Below, one piece after another: positions 12,531 to 23,670 of a stretch of 64,000 bases of DNA. Both the position numbers and the translations under genes were made by a program. How positions within the stretch are numbered: the first letter of the stretch is position 1; every line of letters starts with the position of its first letter. Origin of the DNA: Symbiodinium natans (lineage: Eukaryota > Sar > Dinophyceae > Suessiales > Symbiodiniaceae); the NCBI GenBank assembly GCA_905221605.1, contig CAJNDS010002630.1, forward strand, positions 180,001 to 244,000, given 5' to 3'. The notes beneath the pieces are model-generated. The model was not told where the DNA came from, searched no databases, and saw only the letters and a program-made list of their open reading frames with translations.

Positions 12531-12565
12531 TCTGAACAAGGACAACACAAGAGCACCTTTAAAAC

Positions 12566-12567
<2 letters not shown>

Positions 12568-12660
<93 letters not shown>

Positions 12661-12737
12661 CAACAACACACACACACACACAACACACACACACACACAC
12701 AACAACACACACACACACAACACACACACACACACCA
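12568..12737. repeat. (CA)n microsatellite abutting the gap
   Basis: A nearly pure CA run of about 90 bp is followed by CA runs interrupted by CAACAACA. It ends at the first N. Confidence 0.95.
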
Positions 12738-12837
12738 NNNNNNNNNNNNNNNNNNNNNNNNNNNNNNNNNNNNNNNNNNNNNNNNNNNNNNNNNNNNNNN
12801 NNNNNNNNNNNNNNNNNNNNNNNNNNNNNNNNNNNNN
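12738..12837. other. Assembly gap of 100 N
   Basis: Exactly 100 N separate the CA microsatellite from a GC-rich minisatellite. The round length suggests a placeholder for unknown distance. Both sides are repetitive, so array lengths here are unreliable. Confidence 0.98.
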
Positions 12838-14750
12838 GGCGGGGGCAGCGAAGGGAGGGTTCGGGCATGCACTGGAGCCCTTGAAAACACTCCATTCTAA
12901 CAGCAGGGGCGGGAAGGGCGGGGGGAGCGGGGAGCGGGGGGGGCGGGGGCAGCGAAGGAAGGGCTCGGGCATGCACTGGAGCCCTTAAAAACACTCCATT
13001 CTAACAGCAAGGCAGCGGGAGGGGTGGGCAGGAGTGGGGCATGCACTAAACCCCTTAAAACACGCCAATCTGACAGCAAGGCAGCGAAGGGGTCGGCGGG
13101 GGCGGGGGGGCGGGGGGAGCGGGGGGGGCGGGGGGGGCGGGGGCAGCGAAGGGAGGGCTCGGGCATGCACTGGAGCCCTTAAAACGCAAGGCAGCGGGAG
13201 GGGTGGGCAGGAGTGGGGCATGCACTGGAGCCCTTAAAACACGCCAGTTTGACAGCAAGGCAGTGGAGGGGGTCGGCGGGGGTGGGAAGGGCGGGGGGAG
13301 CGGGGGCAGCGGGGGGGGCGGGGGGGGCGGGGGCAGCAAAGGGAGGGTTCGGGCATGCACTGGAGCCCTTGAAAACACTCCATTCTAACAGCAAGGCAGC
13401 GGGAGGGGTGGGCAGGAGTGGGGTGGGAAGGGCGAGGGGAGCGGGGGGGGGGAGCGGGAGGGGGGGTGGGAAGGGCGGGGGGAGCGGGGGGAGCGGGGGG
13501 GGTGGGGGGGGCGGGGGCAGCGAAGGGAGGGCTCGGGCATGCACTGGAGCCCTTGAAAACACTCCATTCTAACAGCAAGGCAGCGGGGGGGGTGGGCAGG
13601 AGTGGGGTGGGAAGGGCGAGGGGAGCAAGGCAGCGGGAGGGGGGGTGGGAAGGGCGGGGGGAGCGGGGGGGGCGGGGGGGGCGGGGGCAGCGAAGGGAGG
13701 GCTCGGGCATGCACTGGAGCCCTTAAAAACACTCCATTCTAACAGCAAGGCAGCGGGAGGGGTGGGCAGGAGTGGGGCATGCACTAAACCCCTTAAAACA
13801 CGCCAATCTGACAGCAAGGCAGCGGAGGGGGTCGGCGGGGGCGGGGGGGCGGGGGGAGCGGGGGGGGCGGGGGGGGCGGGGGCAGCGAAGGGAGGGCTCG
13901 GGCATGCACTGGAGCCCTTAAAACGCAAGGCAGCGGGAGGGGTGGGCAGGAGTGGGGCATGCACTGGAGCCCTTTACACACGCCAGTTTGACAGCAAGGC
14001 AGTGGAGGGGGTCGGCGGGGGTGGGAAGGGCGGGGGGAGCGGGGGCAGCGGGGGGGGCGGGGGGGGCGGGGGCAGCGAAGGGAGGGTTCGGGCATGCACT
14101 GGAGCCCTTGAAAACACTCCATTCTAACAGCAGGGGTGGGAAGGGCGAGGGGAGCGGGGGGAGCGGGGGGGGCGGGGGGGGCGGGGCAGCGAAGGGAGGG
14201 CTCGGGCATGCACTGGAGCCCTTAAAAACACTCCATTCTAACAGCAAGGCAGCGGGAGGGGTGGGCAGGAGTGGGGCATGCACTAAACCCCTTAAAACAC
14301 GCCAGTCTGACAGCAAGGCAGCGGAGGGGGTCGGCGGGGGGGGGGGGCGGGGGGAGCGGGGGCGGGGGGGGGCGGGAGCAGCGAAGGGAGGGCTCGAGCA
14401 TGCACTGGAGCCCTTAAAACACTCCATTCTAACAGCAAGGCAGCGGGAGGGGTGGGCAGGAGTGGGGCATGCACTGGAGCCCTTAAAACACGCCAGTTTG
14501 ACAGCAAGGCAGTGGAGGGGGTCGGCGGGGGTGGGAAGGGCGGGGGGAGCGGGGGCAGCGGGGGGGGCGGGGGGGGCGGGGGCAGCAAAGGGAGGGTTCG
14601 GGCATGCACTGGAGCCCTTGAAAACACTCCATTCTAACAGCAAGGCAGCGGGAGGGGTGGGCAGGAGTGGGGTGGGAAGGGCGAGGGGAGCGGGGGGGGG
14701 CTGGGGGGGCGGGGGGGGCGGGGGGGGCGGGGGGGGGGGCAAGACTATGG
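12838..14750. repeat. GC-rich composite minisatellite array
   Basis: The array is built of G-rich blocks (GGGGGGCGGGGGG) alternating with a conserved core containing GCATGCACTGGAGCCCTT, then either CACTCCATTCTAACAGCAAGG or CACGCCAGTTTGACAGCAAGG. The core recurs about 17 times between 12864 and 14604 at uneven spacing of roughly 54-180 bp. The two core variants tend to alternate, a second-level organisation. Long Pro/Arg/Gly-rich frames here are low-complexity artefacts. Confidence 0.9.
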
Positions 14751-14793
14751 GTCTTCACTAGCGCCTCCCCCGCTCAAAGCTCGGGTCGGCGGA

Positions 14794-15394
14794 TATTGTT
14801 ATAACTTGGTATTTGAATATTCTTTAATATCATAATCATATGATTATATTATATTATATTATATTATATTATATTATATTATATTATATTATATTATATT
14901 ATATTATATTATATTATATTATATTATATTGTTATAACTTGTATTTGAATATTCTTTGATATGATAATAGTATGATTATATTGTTATAACTTGGTATTTG
15001 AATATTCTTTAGTATGATAGTATATGATAGTTATATGACTCTATTTTTATAACTTGGTATTTGAATGTTCTTTAATATGACAATAATATCATTATATTGT
15101 TATAACTTGGTATTTGAATATTCTTTGATATGAGAATAATATGATTATATTGTTATAGCTAGTATTTGAATATTCTTTGATATGAGAATGATATGATTAT
15201 ATTGTTATAACTAGTGTTTGAATATTCTTTAATGTGAGAATATTATGGTTATATTGTTATAACTAGTATTTGAATGTTCTTTAATATGAGAATAATATGA
15301 TTTTTTTGTTATAACTAGTATTTGAATATTCTTGAATGTGATAATAATATGATTATATTGTTATAACTAGTATTTGAATATTCTTTAATATATC
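14794..15394. repeat. AT-rich satellite of ~55-bp units with an embedded (ATTAT)n run
   Basis: About ten copies of a unit like TTGTTATAACTAGTATTTG followed by AATATTCTTTAATATGA succeed one another. A pure ATTAT pentanucleotide run lies between the first two copies (about 14843-14930). The sharp change from the GC-rich array 50 bp upstream is striking. Confidence 0.9.
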
Positions 15395-15988
15395 TTGGTT
15401 CCTGGGTTATTACTCACTGACCACCCCTCCACCCCTCCCCCCTGCCCCCCAGATCAACGAAAGGTGAATGAACAGACATGGAATGAGCGGAAGAGCAAGT
15501 ACGCAACCAATGTGATGAAGACTCGAAGGCTATCATCTGTTGTGCTGAAAGTAGCAAGAGCAGTAGTGCCATTATCACTTGCAGGACGAATCACGAAAAG
15601 TGGTAGAAGGTATCTATTTGAGGGTAGGCCCATGTGGCTGTTTCCCAAAATAGGGGGGTACCCCTTTTCTTCCCCCCAAAAATAGATTCCCACTTAAAGG
15701 AACCCGGGTACCCCTATTTGCGGAAACCCCCATGCCTCTGCTGGTGGACAGCCTGAGCCGTGTGTGTCAGGGACCACACCAAAGGGGCCCCGTCGAGCTG
15801 GAGAATGGAATAGCTTGAGCCTGAGCAGGGGAGATGAGGGAGCAGGCGTTGATACCTTGGGACTTGGGATGTTATACTAACAGTCCTTCAGGACTGTTAG
15901 AACTGTAGAATAGGGGGGAACATCCCAACTTGAAACTCGTACTGTATGTTCTTGCAGTCCCTGTCAAGATCCCTCAACTGCTTTCCAG
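15395..15988 (+). other. Region upstream of the MORN exons; one candidate exon and a small TIR element
   Basis: A pyrimidine tract ending CCTGCCCCCCAG at about 15452 precedes an open stretch reading RKVNEQTWNERKSKYATNV. This could be a 5' exon of the MORN gene, but nothing links it by motif. A 65-bp TIR element is at 15864-15928. Nothing else is recognised. Confidence 0.3.
15864..15928. mobile_element. 65-bp miniature TIR element (TTGGGATGTT family)
   Basis: Perfect 10-bp terminal inverted repeats TTGGGATGTT and AACATCCCAA enclose an internal palindrome AACAGTCC/GGACTGTT. Related sequences occur at 19971-20038, about 39580-39692 and 60171-60216, which supports a dispersed family. Confidence 0.65.
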
Positions 15989-18900
15989 ATCTATACGGGC
16001 CAATGGCTTGGTGCCCATCGACATGGAGAAGGCACCTTGCTGAGGCGCTGGCATGCCGGGAGTATCAGGGGGGGGGGGGGTTTAGGGTTTAGGGTTTAGT
16101 GCTTCGGTCGAGGGTTTTGGAGCACCATGCCTTCTCACCCGAAGCTTCTGGGAAAACCCGCACCCTAGACGCTGAACCCTTGCAGCATCAATTTGCTTTG
16201 ACGTGCAATGTCAGTGCATGATCTCTCGACTGCAAGTATACTCGCAGGCATTGCAGGCAGTGACCTGTGGTGAACGCTTGAGGAAGGAGGATGTCGGTCC
16301 TAGGTGGATCAGGATGTCGGTCCTAGGTGGGTTCTCACAAAAGTGCTAGAGAGACGATTAGCTTCCCAATGGCCATGTCAAGAACTTTTCCTCCAAGGAA
16401 CCAAGGGTTTAGGATTTAGGGTTTAGGGTTTGGGGTGTAGGGTTTAGATAGCCCAACTCTTCTACCAGAGCCTGCTGCAGTCCTCAGGCCCGATGGTGGC
16501 AGGTACGAGGGGCAGTTTGTGGACGACCGGGCCTGTGGTGGGCCACCCGGGGGTTTCATTCTTTGCACTCAAAGTGTGGGCCACTGTCGTGGGATATATC
16601 CCCCATGGAGCTCTTCCACTCTGACACCTCAAGACCTTGAAGAAGTCTCAGCGACGCGTCTCTGTGGTCATTCTGAGTCATGTTTGGCTCCGCCCGACAG
16701 GACGTGGGAGATTTGTCCATGCGAACGGCGATGTGTACGAGGGCCAGTGGCTAGATGACAAGGCCGCGATTTGAGGGAAGCTCCGCGCAGCCCTCGGCCC
16801 TCGCACAAGGGCACCCCCGCTGTAACGAGGGTCTTATGCCTACATAGGGCTTACGTGCCTGCAGGTGGTATTCCCCTTCCTGGCCTTGTCATTCAGCAGC
16901 TCGAAGTGCTAGGCTCATGGATCTGGGAAGTTCCTGCACTCGGATGGCCGCAGCGGCTCGCTTGTCGCAGGGGTTCAGGAAGTGCTTCGCCTTCTGGAGC
17001 TTGTGCCGCCTTTTGTGCCAAGCCTGAAGCAATCCGAGACCTGAGCATCGAATGCACTGCCAGGATCTTCATATATCGGCGACTGGGTGGAGGAGCACAG
17101 AATGGATCACTGCACTCGTAGGATTTGCTTGCAGCGTGTGTTGGGAGTAGGAGCTTAGCAGTCCGGGCGTTCTGTCACTTCCGCAGCCCGGTTTGGCGGA
17201 GTGCGGTTGTTTCAAATCGGTCAGGACATGAAGTCCGGTCAAGGTCTCGAGACCTGGGCCGATGGATCCACTTTCAAGGGCGAGTACAGGCCTAGAGAGT
17301 GTTGGAGATGCCACACTGTGGCGGTGTACATGTCGATTTGTGAGGCCGTGCCTATTTTCGGAGTACCTAACTAGATCTAACTAGGCAACCTGCTCCTGAT
17401 TGAGACTTCTGGATGGTAAAGTACGTAAATCTTCAGACACACTTGGGGGAACCCTGAACCGATTTCCAGATCTTGCCTTTCCAGGGACGGCAAGAAGCAC
17501 GGCTACGGGCTCTTCACCTCCTCTGACAACTCGTGAAGGGCTCGGAGTCATTCACTGGGCCATGTCATGCTAGTTTTGTTTAAAATTATCATACTATGTG
17601 GTTGTGTTTTCCTCATGTTTTTTTATAGTAACATGCTAGTATATTATGATAATATCATTATACTGTATTACTGTTACATCATCATTGCATCTTATGTCGA
17701 AGGAAGGGCGGTGGCAGCATTTTTGTGGAAGATGCAGTAGGGCTCAGTGGTTTTGGGGCACCTGGCACTGTGAGGTCCTATTCAGGCCAGTTCTTCAACG
17801 ATAGCATGCATGGCGAGGTGCTCGTGCTTTCCGCTTTATTCCGCTTTGACAGATGATGTTGTCGTCCAGGGACGGGCAAGTCAGACGACGTTAGGGGTTT
17901 GCGAGTTGCTTCAGTTGGGGTCGTATGGTCTACTGGATGCGCACTTCACCCTCACTCGCCCGTGCAGGGTACGTACACCTTCTCTGATGGACGCGGATGT
18001 CTCAGACTGATGTCAGTTGCTTGCTTAGAGATGGAGATTTGTTTGCCCGCTTGAGGCGTGTACGTCGGTAGCTGGCAAGACAGCCAGATGCTGCGTGCTC
18101 AGAGGGTATCGACTGCCGAATGCCAGAATTAACTGGGCCAGCTGTCTGTCTGCAACCCTAAACCCTAAACCCTAAACCCCAAACCCTAAACCCTAAACCC
18201 TAAACCCTAAACCCTAAACCCTAAACCCGAAACTGAATTGAGACGCTGAAGCCGAGGACCGGCCAAGGCACTATGAAGTGGCCAGATGGCGCGGCCCTCG
18301 TGCTCGGCTCATGCCTGTTTAGACATCCTTACATCTCTGTAAAGTAGCCAATTAGGGTTTAGGGTTTAGGGTTTAGGGTTAGGGTTTGGGGTTTAGGGTT
18401 CCAAACACAGCAGGCAGATGGTACGAGGGAGACTACCTCGGCGATCGCAAGTCCGGTGAAGGCAAATTCTGTTGGCCGGACGGCCCGACCCTCAGCCAAT
18501 GAGGGGACATGCCCAGGTCGTAGAGTAACAGAAAAAGGGCTTTTGGGTTAAGGGTTTAGGGTTTAGGGTTAGGGGCAACCCGGGCACTTTTGGATGTTTG
18601 AGCAGCGAAAGTACTCGGGTTTGCAAGAGATCGTGCAAGCTGAGCTGGATGTAGTTTTGAAGCCAGAGTCCTCCCATTGACTGGCGTAGTCTTGGCCATG
18701 TTCCATCGCACTGAAGCCATACATGCAGTCGTAAGCCTCTTGTACGGACATTGCTGGAGATTTGGCCAATGCTGGAAGGTTTGTTTTCGAGTTATCTACA
18801 GGTCCTTTGTAGGAGGAGATGGTTCTCCCAAAGCCACCCAAGGGCCATAAGCTGAGTCGGATTTGGATTGGGACTTGCTCAAGACCCGCATCTGCATGCT

Positions 18901-20298
18901 TTGCCCTTTCACGTACCCGGGTCGGAGGGCGAGTTAGCGTCCGTTCTTGAGAGGCCGGTGCTACATAGGCCAGTGGCTGGAGGGCAAGCAGCATGGCAAA
19001 GGTGACGGGGCTGCAGGGAGTTAGCCTGGTACGGATTGGTACTGACTTCGAAGATGATACACAGTGCACCATTGACAACTTGACTTCGTGTTGAAAAGTT
19101 GTGTGATGGTTTAGCTGTTCATGCCCTAGAAGAGTCACACGCACGTACCCTCTCCACGTCAAGCCTTGACACCCAGGCAGATACATCGACGTGAAGGGTG
19201 TCGCTCGGGAGGGCCTGTGGAAGGTGCTGCACTGGGCTTTCAATCAGGGTCTTCTTGTGTGGCTGGTTTGGAGCTTATGAGCTTTTCGAGCTTGAGTGAC
19301 TTAGCGAACGCTCCTGTTTGGTTTTCGGTGCTTTGTGTGCTGAGCATTTCTGAGGCAGGAACTCGACTTCGATGGACGGATGTCGAAGAAGACCCGCCTC
19401 CAACGAGCTAAGCTTTGGGGGCCTTTTGCTTGAGGATTAGTTTGTGGCCTTCGGACACAAGCCCTCTCAAGATGTTAAGAAGCACACGTGAATCCACATC
19501 TGTATAAGAGTCTGCAAGCAGAACTTTGTGTCCTTGTCCGCTAGTGCCAAGTCTGTGCTAGGGGCCAAGGCCGAGTTTCACCCTGAGCCTTGCAAGAAGC
19601 TGCAAGCCTCAGAAGCCAAAAAAGCACGCCAAATCTTCGCACAGCAACCCCCAGAACTGCCTGATATCGATTTGGCGTGCTACCGTAGCCGAGCTTGTGG
19701 AGCCACAATAGCTCGTCAGCTCGTCATCACGTGGACATGTGTGCCTTGGGCATGAAGAAATGCGCCGCAACCCGTCCGATTCTGAATTCCTATGGCTATT
19801 TGGGCTTACATGGGCTTGCTGCTGGGTTTCGTAGCTGCAGGATCATCTAGTTGAGGTAGTCGCAGAACTTGGTAAACTCCCGGGCAAGGGCCCACGTCCC
19901 CGAGGTCGCAAGGCCCGAATCGCCGGAGCGTTCAATGTTCAATCAACGAAAGCCCTGAAGAAGCTTAAGTGTTGGGATGTTCCCCCTTATGCTAACAGTC
20001 CTTAATAGGGATTACAATCGGGGGTACTACAGTCCCAACTGAAGTGACTCAAGCGTTATCTGCAAAGACCGGGCTGGCTGCGAAGCCTCAAACCCTCGAA
20101 GTCGAAGCCGCCCTCCCTTTGAGCAATCGAAGCGCCTACGTTGAGCCGTTTGGGTACCATGCTGCAAATTGCAGCGAGCCCAGTCTGCAAAAACTGCTGC
20201 TTGAAATCTCCAGTCTTGCCTCCGGCTCAACGCGGGGTGTAGCGTGCGCTGAGAGGTTTCCTTTCAAATTCAAGAAAGTTGCACGGTCGTCCAATTGA
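15989..20298 (+). CDS. MORN-repeat protein, split into micro-exons
   Basis: MORN motifs (YEGxWxxGxxHGxG) can be stitched across exons: 15989-16038 ([15 protein letters not shown]), 16488-16537 ([15 protein letters not shown]), 16701-16762 ([13 protein letters not shown]), 16913-~16949 ([12 protein letters not shown]), ~17190-17289 ([15 protein letters not shown]), 17485-17532 ([14 protein letters not shown]), 17775-17817 ([14 protein letters not shown]), 17968-17992, 18056-18089 ([11 protein letters not shown]), 18257-18288, 18414-18482 ([15 protein letters not shown]), 18954-19001 ([14 protein letters not shown]), 19177-19223 and 19359-~19402. Probable C-terminal exons without MORN motifs are 19522-19692, 19841-19970 and 20031-20298 (stop). 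Every junction listed keeps frame and motif. Exons can be as short as 25 bp; donors are GC or GT. MORN repeats usually mediate membrane or cytoskeletal association; no catalytic domain is visible. The 5' end is unknown, and the last three exons are less certain than the MORN part. Confidence 0.82.
16071..16447. repeat. Two TTTAGGG blocks in MORN-gene intron 16039-16487
   Basis: A G-run followed by TTTAGGG units lies at 16071-16100, and a second degenerate block at 16404-16447. Between them GGATGTCGGTCCTAGGTGG is duplicated in tandem near 16290-16330. Confidence 0.85.
18155..18228. repeat. Telomere-like CCCTAAA array filling a MORN-gene intron
   Basis: About ten CCCTAAA units occupy much of the 167-bp intron 18090-18256, between exons reading SWQDSQM and [11 protein letters not shown]. 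Confidence 0.92.
18352..18400. repeat. Telomere-like TTTAGGG array in the next MORN-gene intron
   Basis: About seven TTTAGGG units occupy much of the 125-bp intron 18289-18413. Orientation is opposite to the block in the preceding intron, only 32 bp of exon apart. Confidence 0.92.
18551..18575. repeat. Short TTTAGGG block in MORN-gene intron 18483-18953
   Basis: Three to four units of TTTAGGG with one TTAGGG variant lie in the third successive intron carrying such repeats. Confidence 0.85.
19971..20038 (+). mobile_element. TTGGGATGTT-family element coinciding with a 60-bp GT-AG intron
   Basis: The element starts GTTGGGATGTTCCCCCTTAT and ends CTACAGTCCCAAC. Treating 19971-20030 as an intron joins KALKKLK to [12 protein letters not shown] without a frame break; leaving it in gives an early stop. 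AAGT occurs just before the element and again just after its end, a possible target duplication. This looks like a second introner family, but both flanking exons lack a recognised domain, so the splice call is inference. Confidence 0.5.
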
Positions 20299-20469
20299 AA
20301 TGCAAAGGGAATCGACAGGTTTTCTTATGAAACTTTAGATAAATCCAAGATTTCCGAATGTAAAGGCATTCGAGGTGTTTTTATTACTTCGCGGCGCGAG
20401 CTACACCCCAGCTGGCACCGGCCTGGAGCAGGACACTCTGCTCGCGCCATCAACCTCTCCCTTACCCAC

Positions 20470-21660
20470 CAGGTTGGCCCGCGCTTGCCCGTGCCGCTTG
20501 CCCTTGGAGCATGCAGCTCTCGGGGCCACCTCGATTGGGCCACGAGCCTCGTTCTGGTTGCGCACGGGGGCCCGCTCAAGCAAGCTGTCGCGCATGTTTG
20601 CCAATTAAGTGGCGGGCGCGACATGCGCGTTGTGCCGACACATGAAGTGTTGACCCTGCTTGCGCAGGAGCAGATCCCTGCTGCCATCCTCCAGCCGCTT
20701 TTGGCCTCGGTCGCGGGCGGCTGCCCTCCGGAAGCCGAACAGGGGTTACAACTACCCGTCGGTTGATTATTGGTGGCTTCTTCAAGCGCGTAGTCGCGCG
20801 CACGCTTGCTCAACAATTCGCGGGCGCTTTCGAACCTGCGTGTCCGCGCCAATACGAATTGGCAATCGTGCAGGCTTGGAGGCGTGGGTGCATGCCGTGT
20901 AGGCCAAGTGCCCGCGTGATCCGACGACACTGTGGTTTCCTTGGGCGCAACTGCCGCCGACGACGGCATCAGCCGCCAGTCGATTCTGCAAGAACTCCGG
21001 TCCTTGCCTGCAGCAGCTGCGCTGCTCGCGCTTGCCAAGCTCTGGTTGGGTCGTCCTTCGTCTACTGTATCGTGTGGCACCAAGGCGTCACTGTAATGTC
21101 GTATCCTGATTAGTGTGGACCCCTTCAATAATGAAAAGTTTTCAAAAAATAATTCAGGGGACCAAAAAAGGCCGCCCCCCCTACTATAATGAAAAGTTTT
21201 TCGGGCATGGGTGTCGGAAGAGAGAAAAATAGACAACAAGATACCTAAGAGGAGAGGGAAAGGAAGAGGAGAGGAAGAGGGGAGGGAAGAGGAGCCAAGA
21301 GGAAATGAAGAGGAGCCGGTGGGGGGGGGGCCCGGGGCCGAAAATTAGTTTGGGGGGTCCTTTTTTTTTTATACTTGCGGGGGTGGAATTAGTTTGGGGG
21401 GGGGGGGGGCCCCACACTAATCAGAAGACCACATTACTCGACCTCTGTGGCAAGCGGAAGGCGTAGAAGAAGGGGAACCGCTGAGCCCCGCCTTGTTCTA
21501 TTTGAGTTTTGCGGCCGGCGCTCGCGGACATTCAGCGCGCTTCGCGAGGACCTCGGTGAATGCGTCCGGGCTTATAACTTACCTCGACGTCAGACTCACT
21601 TACGCCTCAACGTTGACAAAATCACCATATGGAATGATGTCGTACCATTTCGGTAAGCCT
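20470..21660 (+). pseudogene. Degenerate non-LTR retroelement reverse transcriptase, + strand
   Basis: Several frames must be combined to read RT blocks: ALRKPN, then IIGGFFKRVVARTLAQQFAG and FEPACPRQYEL, then NRAGLEAWVHAV (shifted frame), then SRQSILQELRSLPAAAALL and LAKLWLGRPSST, and after an inserted element QAEGVEEGEPLSPALF, YLD and LRLNVDKITIWND. This order matches the fingers and palm of non-LTR reverse transcriptases. The catalytic Asp pair near YLD is not intact. Frameshifts and the insertion at 21105-21423 show it is dead. Confidence 0.7.
21105..21423. mobile_element. ~320-bp TIR element inserted in the RT relic
   Basis: The left end TGATTAGTGTGGACCCC (about 21107) and right end GGGGCCCCACACTAATCA (about 21405) are inverted repeats of about 17 bp. 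The interior is non-coding, with purine-rich and homopolymer tracts and a repeated phrase AATTAGTTTGGGGGG. RT homology runs up to the left end and resumes just after the right end. It is presumably non-autonomous. Confidence 0.6.
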
Positions 21661-22276
21661 CGAACGATCGCGTGTCGCGTTCAGAACCAACAGTGAAACA
21701 ATACGTACAGGAGGTGTACACGATCAATGCCAACATCAAGGAGCGTGAAAGAGTTTCAGAGGGCATTTTTTAGACCCTTCCCGGCTTGCCATTGCAGACC
21801 TCCCCCCCGGCCTGGAGCCGCTCTCTCTTCCTCTCTCAGTGGCCAACAGCTCTGGCGCATGCTGCGCAAAGAACCCGCCCGTCTGGAGGAATGTCACCTT
21901 CACTTGCCGCGAGCACAACTCAGGACTGTTCCAACTGTCCTCCCGCAAAAAAAGGGGGCAGCCTCAAAAAGACCACGAGGCATTACCTGATTACTTTTTC
22001 AGGAGTCCTTCTTTGCCACACATATCCAGATAACACAGATGCTTGTCTTTCCATATCTTTTCCTTGGAGAGTACGAGAAGGTGCCCCTTAAGTGGAGCAG
22101 CCATTGAGAACCGATCCGGCATTTGATGCAAAAACCCCCAGCGCTTGGGCTTATCATGGCTTGACTATCAACACCAAGGAAAAATTAAGGTGGCTATAGC
22201 TGCTAGCGCTCCCAGACCGTACCCGCCGCCTTGGCCCTCGTTGATCTCTTGGACGGCTTGACCTACGGCGTGAGCT

Positions 22277-22990
22277 TAGCAAGCGGAACTCCGCGGAAAC
22301 TGTGCTGGGCTACAAGTAAAAACAGCGTTCTCGCCGCGGATCCTAGAGCGTCGCCAGGAACTCCGCGGAAACTGTGCTGGGCTTCAGGTAAAAACAGCGT
22401 TCTCGCCGCGGATCCTAAAGCGTCGCCAGGATCTCCGCGGAAACTGTGCTGGGCTTCAGGTAAAAACCAGCGTTCTCGCCGCGGATCCTAGAGCGTCGCC
22501 AGGATCTCCGCGGAAACTGTGCTGGGCTTCAGGTAAAAACAGCGTTCTCGCCGCGGATCCTAGAGCGTCGCCAGGAACTCCGCGGAAACTGTGCTGGGCT
22601 TCAGGTAAAACCAGCGTTCTCGCCGCGGATCCTGGAGCGTCGCCAGGATCTCCGCGGAAACTGTGCTGGGCTTCAAGTAAAAAAAGGTTCTCGCCGGGCT
22701 CCTAGAGCGTCGCAGGATTCGCGGAAAAAAAAAAAAACTTGGTGGGCTTCAGGTAAAAACCAGCGTTCTCGCGCGGATCCTAGAGAGTCGCCAGGATATC
22801 GGGGAAAAACGTGCTGCGGCTTTTTTTTTTTATATTGTTGTTTAGGTGAAACACGTTCTCGCCGCGGAGCCTGAGAGCGCGACCAGGATCTCCGCGGAAA
22901 GCTCAGTTGATGGGATTCAGGTAAACAAAGCGTTCTGCCGAGGATCCAAGGCGTCGCCAGGATCTCACGCGGAACTAGTGCTGGGGCTTT
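22277..22990. repeat. 72-bp satellite, array 1, decaying rightward
   Basis: About six good copies of a unit containing CTCCGCGGAAACTGTGCTGG, then GTAAAAACAGCGTTCTCGCC and GCGGATCCTAGAGCGTCGCC. From about 22680 copies become ragged, with A- and T-runs. 72 bp equals 24 codons, so frames stay open; this is not evidence of coding. Confidence 0.93.
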
Positions 22991-23050
22991 TTTTTTCTTT
23001 TTTTTTCTTTTGTTTTTTTTCTTTTTTTTTGTTTTTTTTTTTATTTTTTT
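22988..23050. repeat. T-rich tract between satellite arrays
   Basis: About 60 bp almost entirely of T with single C, G and A interruptions separate the degenerate and regular parts of the 72-bp array. It could be an inserted poly(A) tail read on the minus strand. Confidence 0.85.
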
Positions 23051-23670
23051 TAAAGTAAAAACAGCGTTCTCGCCGCGGATCCTAGAGCGTCGCCAGGATC
23101 TCCGGGGAAACTGTGCTGGGCTTCAGGTAAAAACAGCGTTCTCGCCGCGGATCCTAGAGCGTCGCCAGGATCTCCGCGGAAACTGTGCTGGGCTTCAGGT
23201 AAAAACAGCGTTCTCGCCGCGGATCCTAGAGCGTCGCCAGGATCTCCGCGGAAACTGTGCTGGGCTTCAGGTAAAAACAGCGTTCTCGCCGCGGATCCTA
23301 GAGCGTCGCCAGGATCTCCGCGGAAACTGTGCTGGGCCTCAGGTAAAAACAGCGTTCTCGCCGCGGATCCTAGAGCGTCGCCAGGATCTCCGCGGAAACG
23401 GTGCTGGGCTTCAGGTAAAAACAGCGTTCTCGCCGCGGATCCTCGAGCGTCGCCAGGAACTCCGCGGAATCTGTGCTGGGCTTGAAGTAAAAACAGCGTT
23501 CTCGCCGCGGATCCTAGAGCGTCGCCAGGATCTCCGCGGAAACTTTGCTGGGCTTCAGGTAAAAACCGCGTTCTCGCCGCGGATCCTAGAGCGTCGCCAG
23601 GATCTCCGCGGAAACTGTGCTGGGCCTCAGGTAAAAACAGCGTTCTCGCCGCGGATCCTAAAGCGTCCAA
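23051..23670. repeat. 72-bp satellite, array 2
   Basis: Nearly nine highly similar copies in register. The plus strand reads a repeated VKTAFSPRILERRQDLRG phrase and the minus strand a repeated GDALGSAARTLFLPEAQ phrase, as expected from a unit divisible by three. Confidence 0.95.

Noticed and set aside
12838-14760. Several Pro- or Gly-rich frames longer than 100 codons
   Set aside because: They are by-products of the GC-rich minisatellite; all frames look alike and none has a conserved core.
20325-21239. 304-codon minus-strand frame
   Set aside because: The plus strand carries recognisable reverse transcriptase blocks across the same bases, so this is an antisense shadow.
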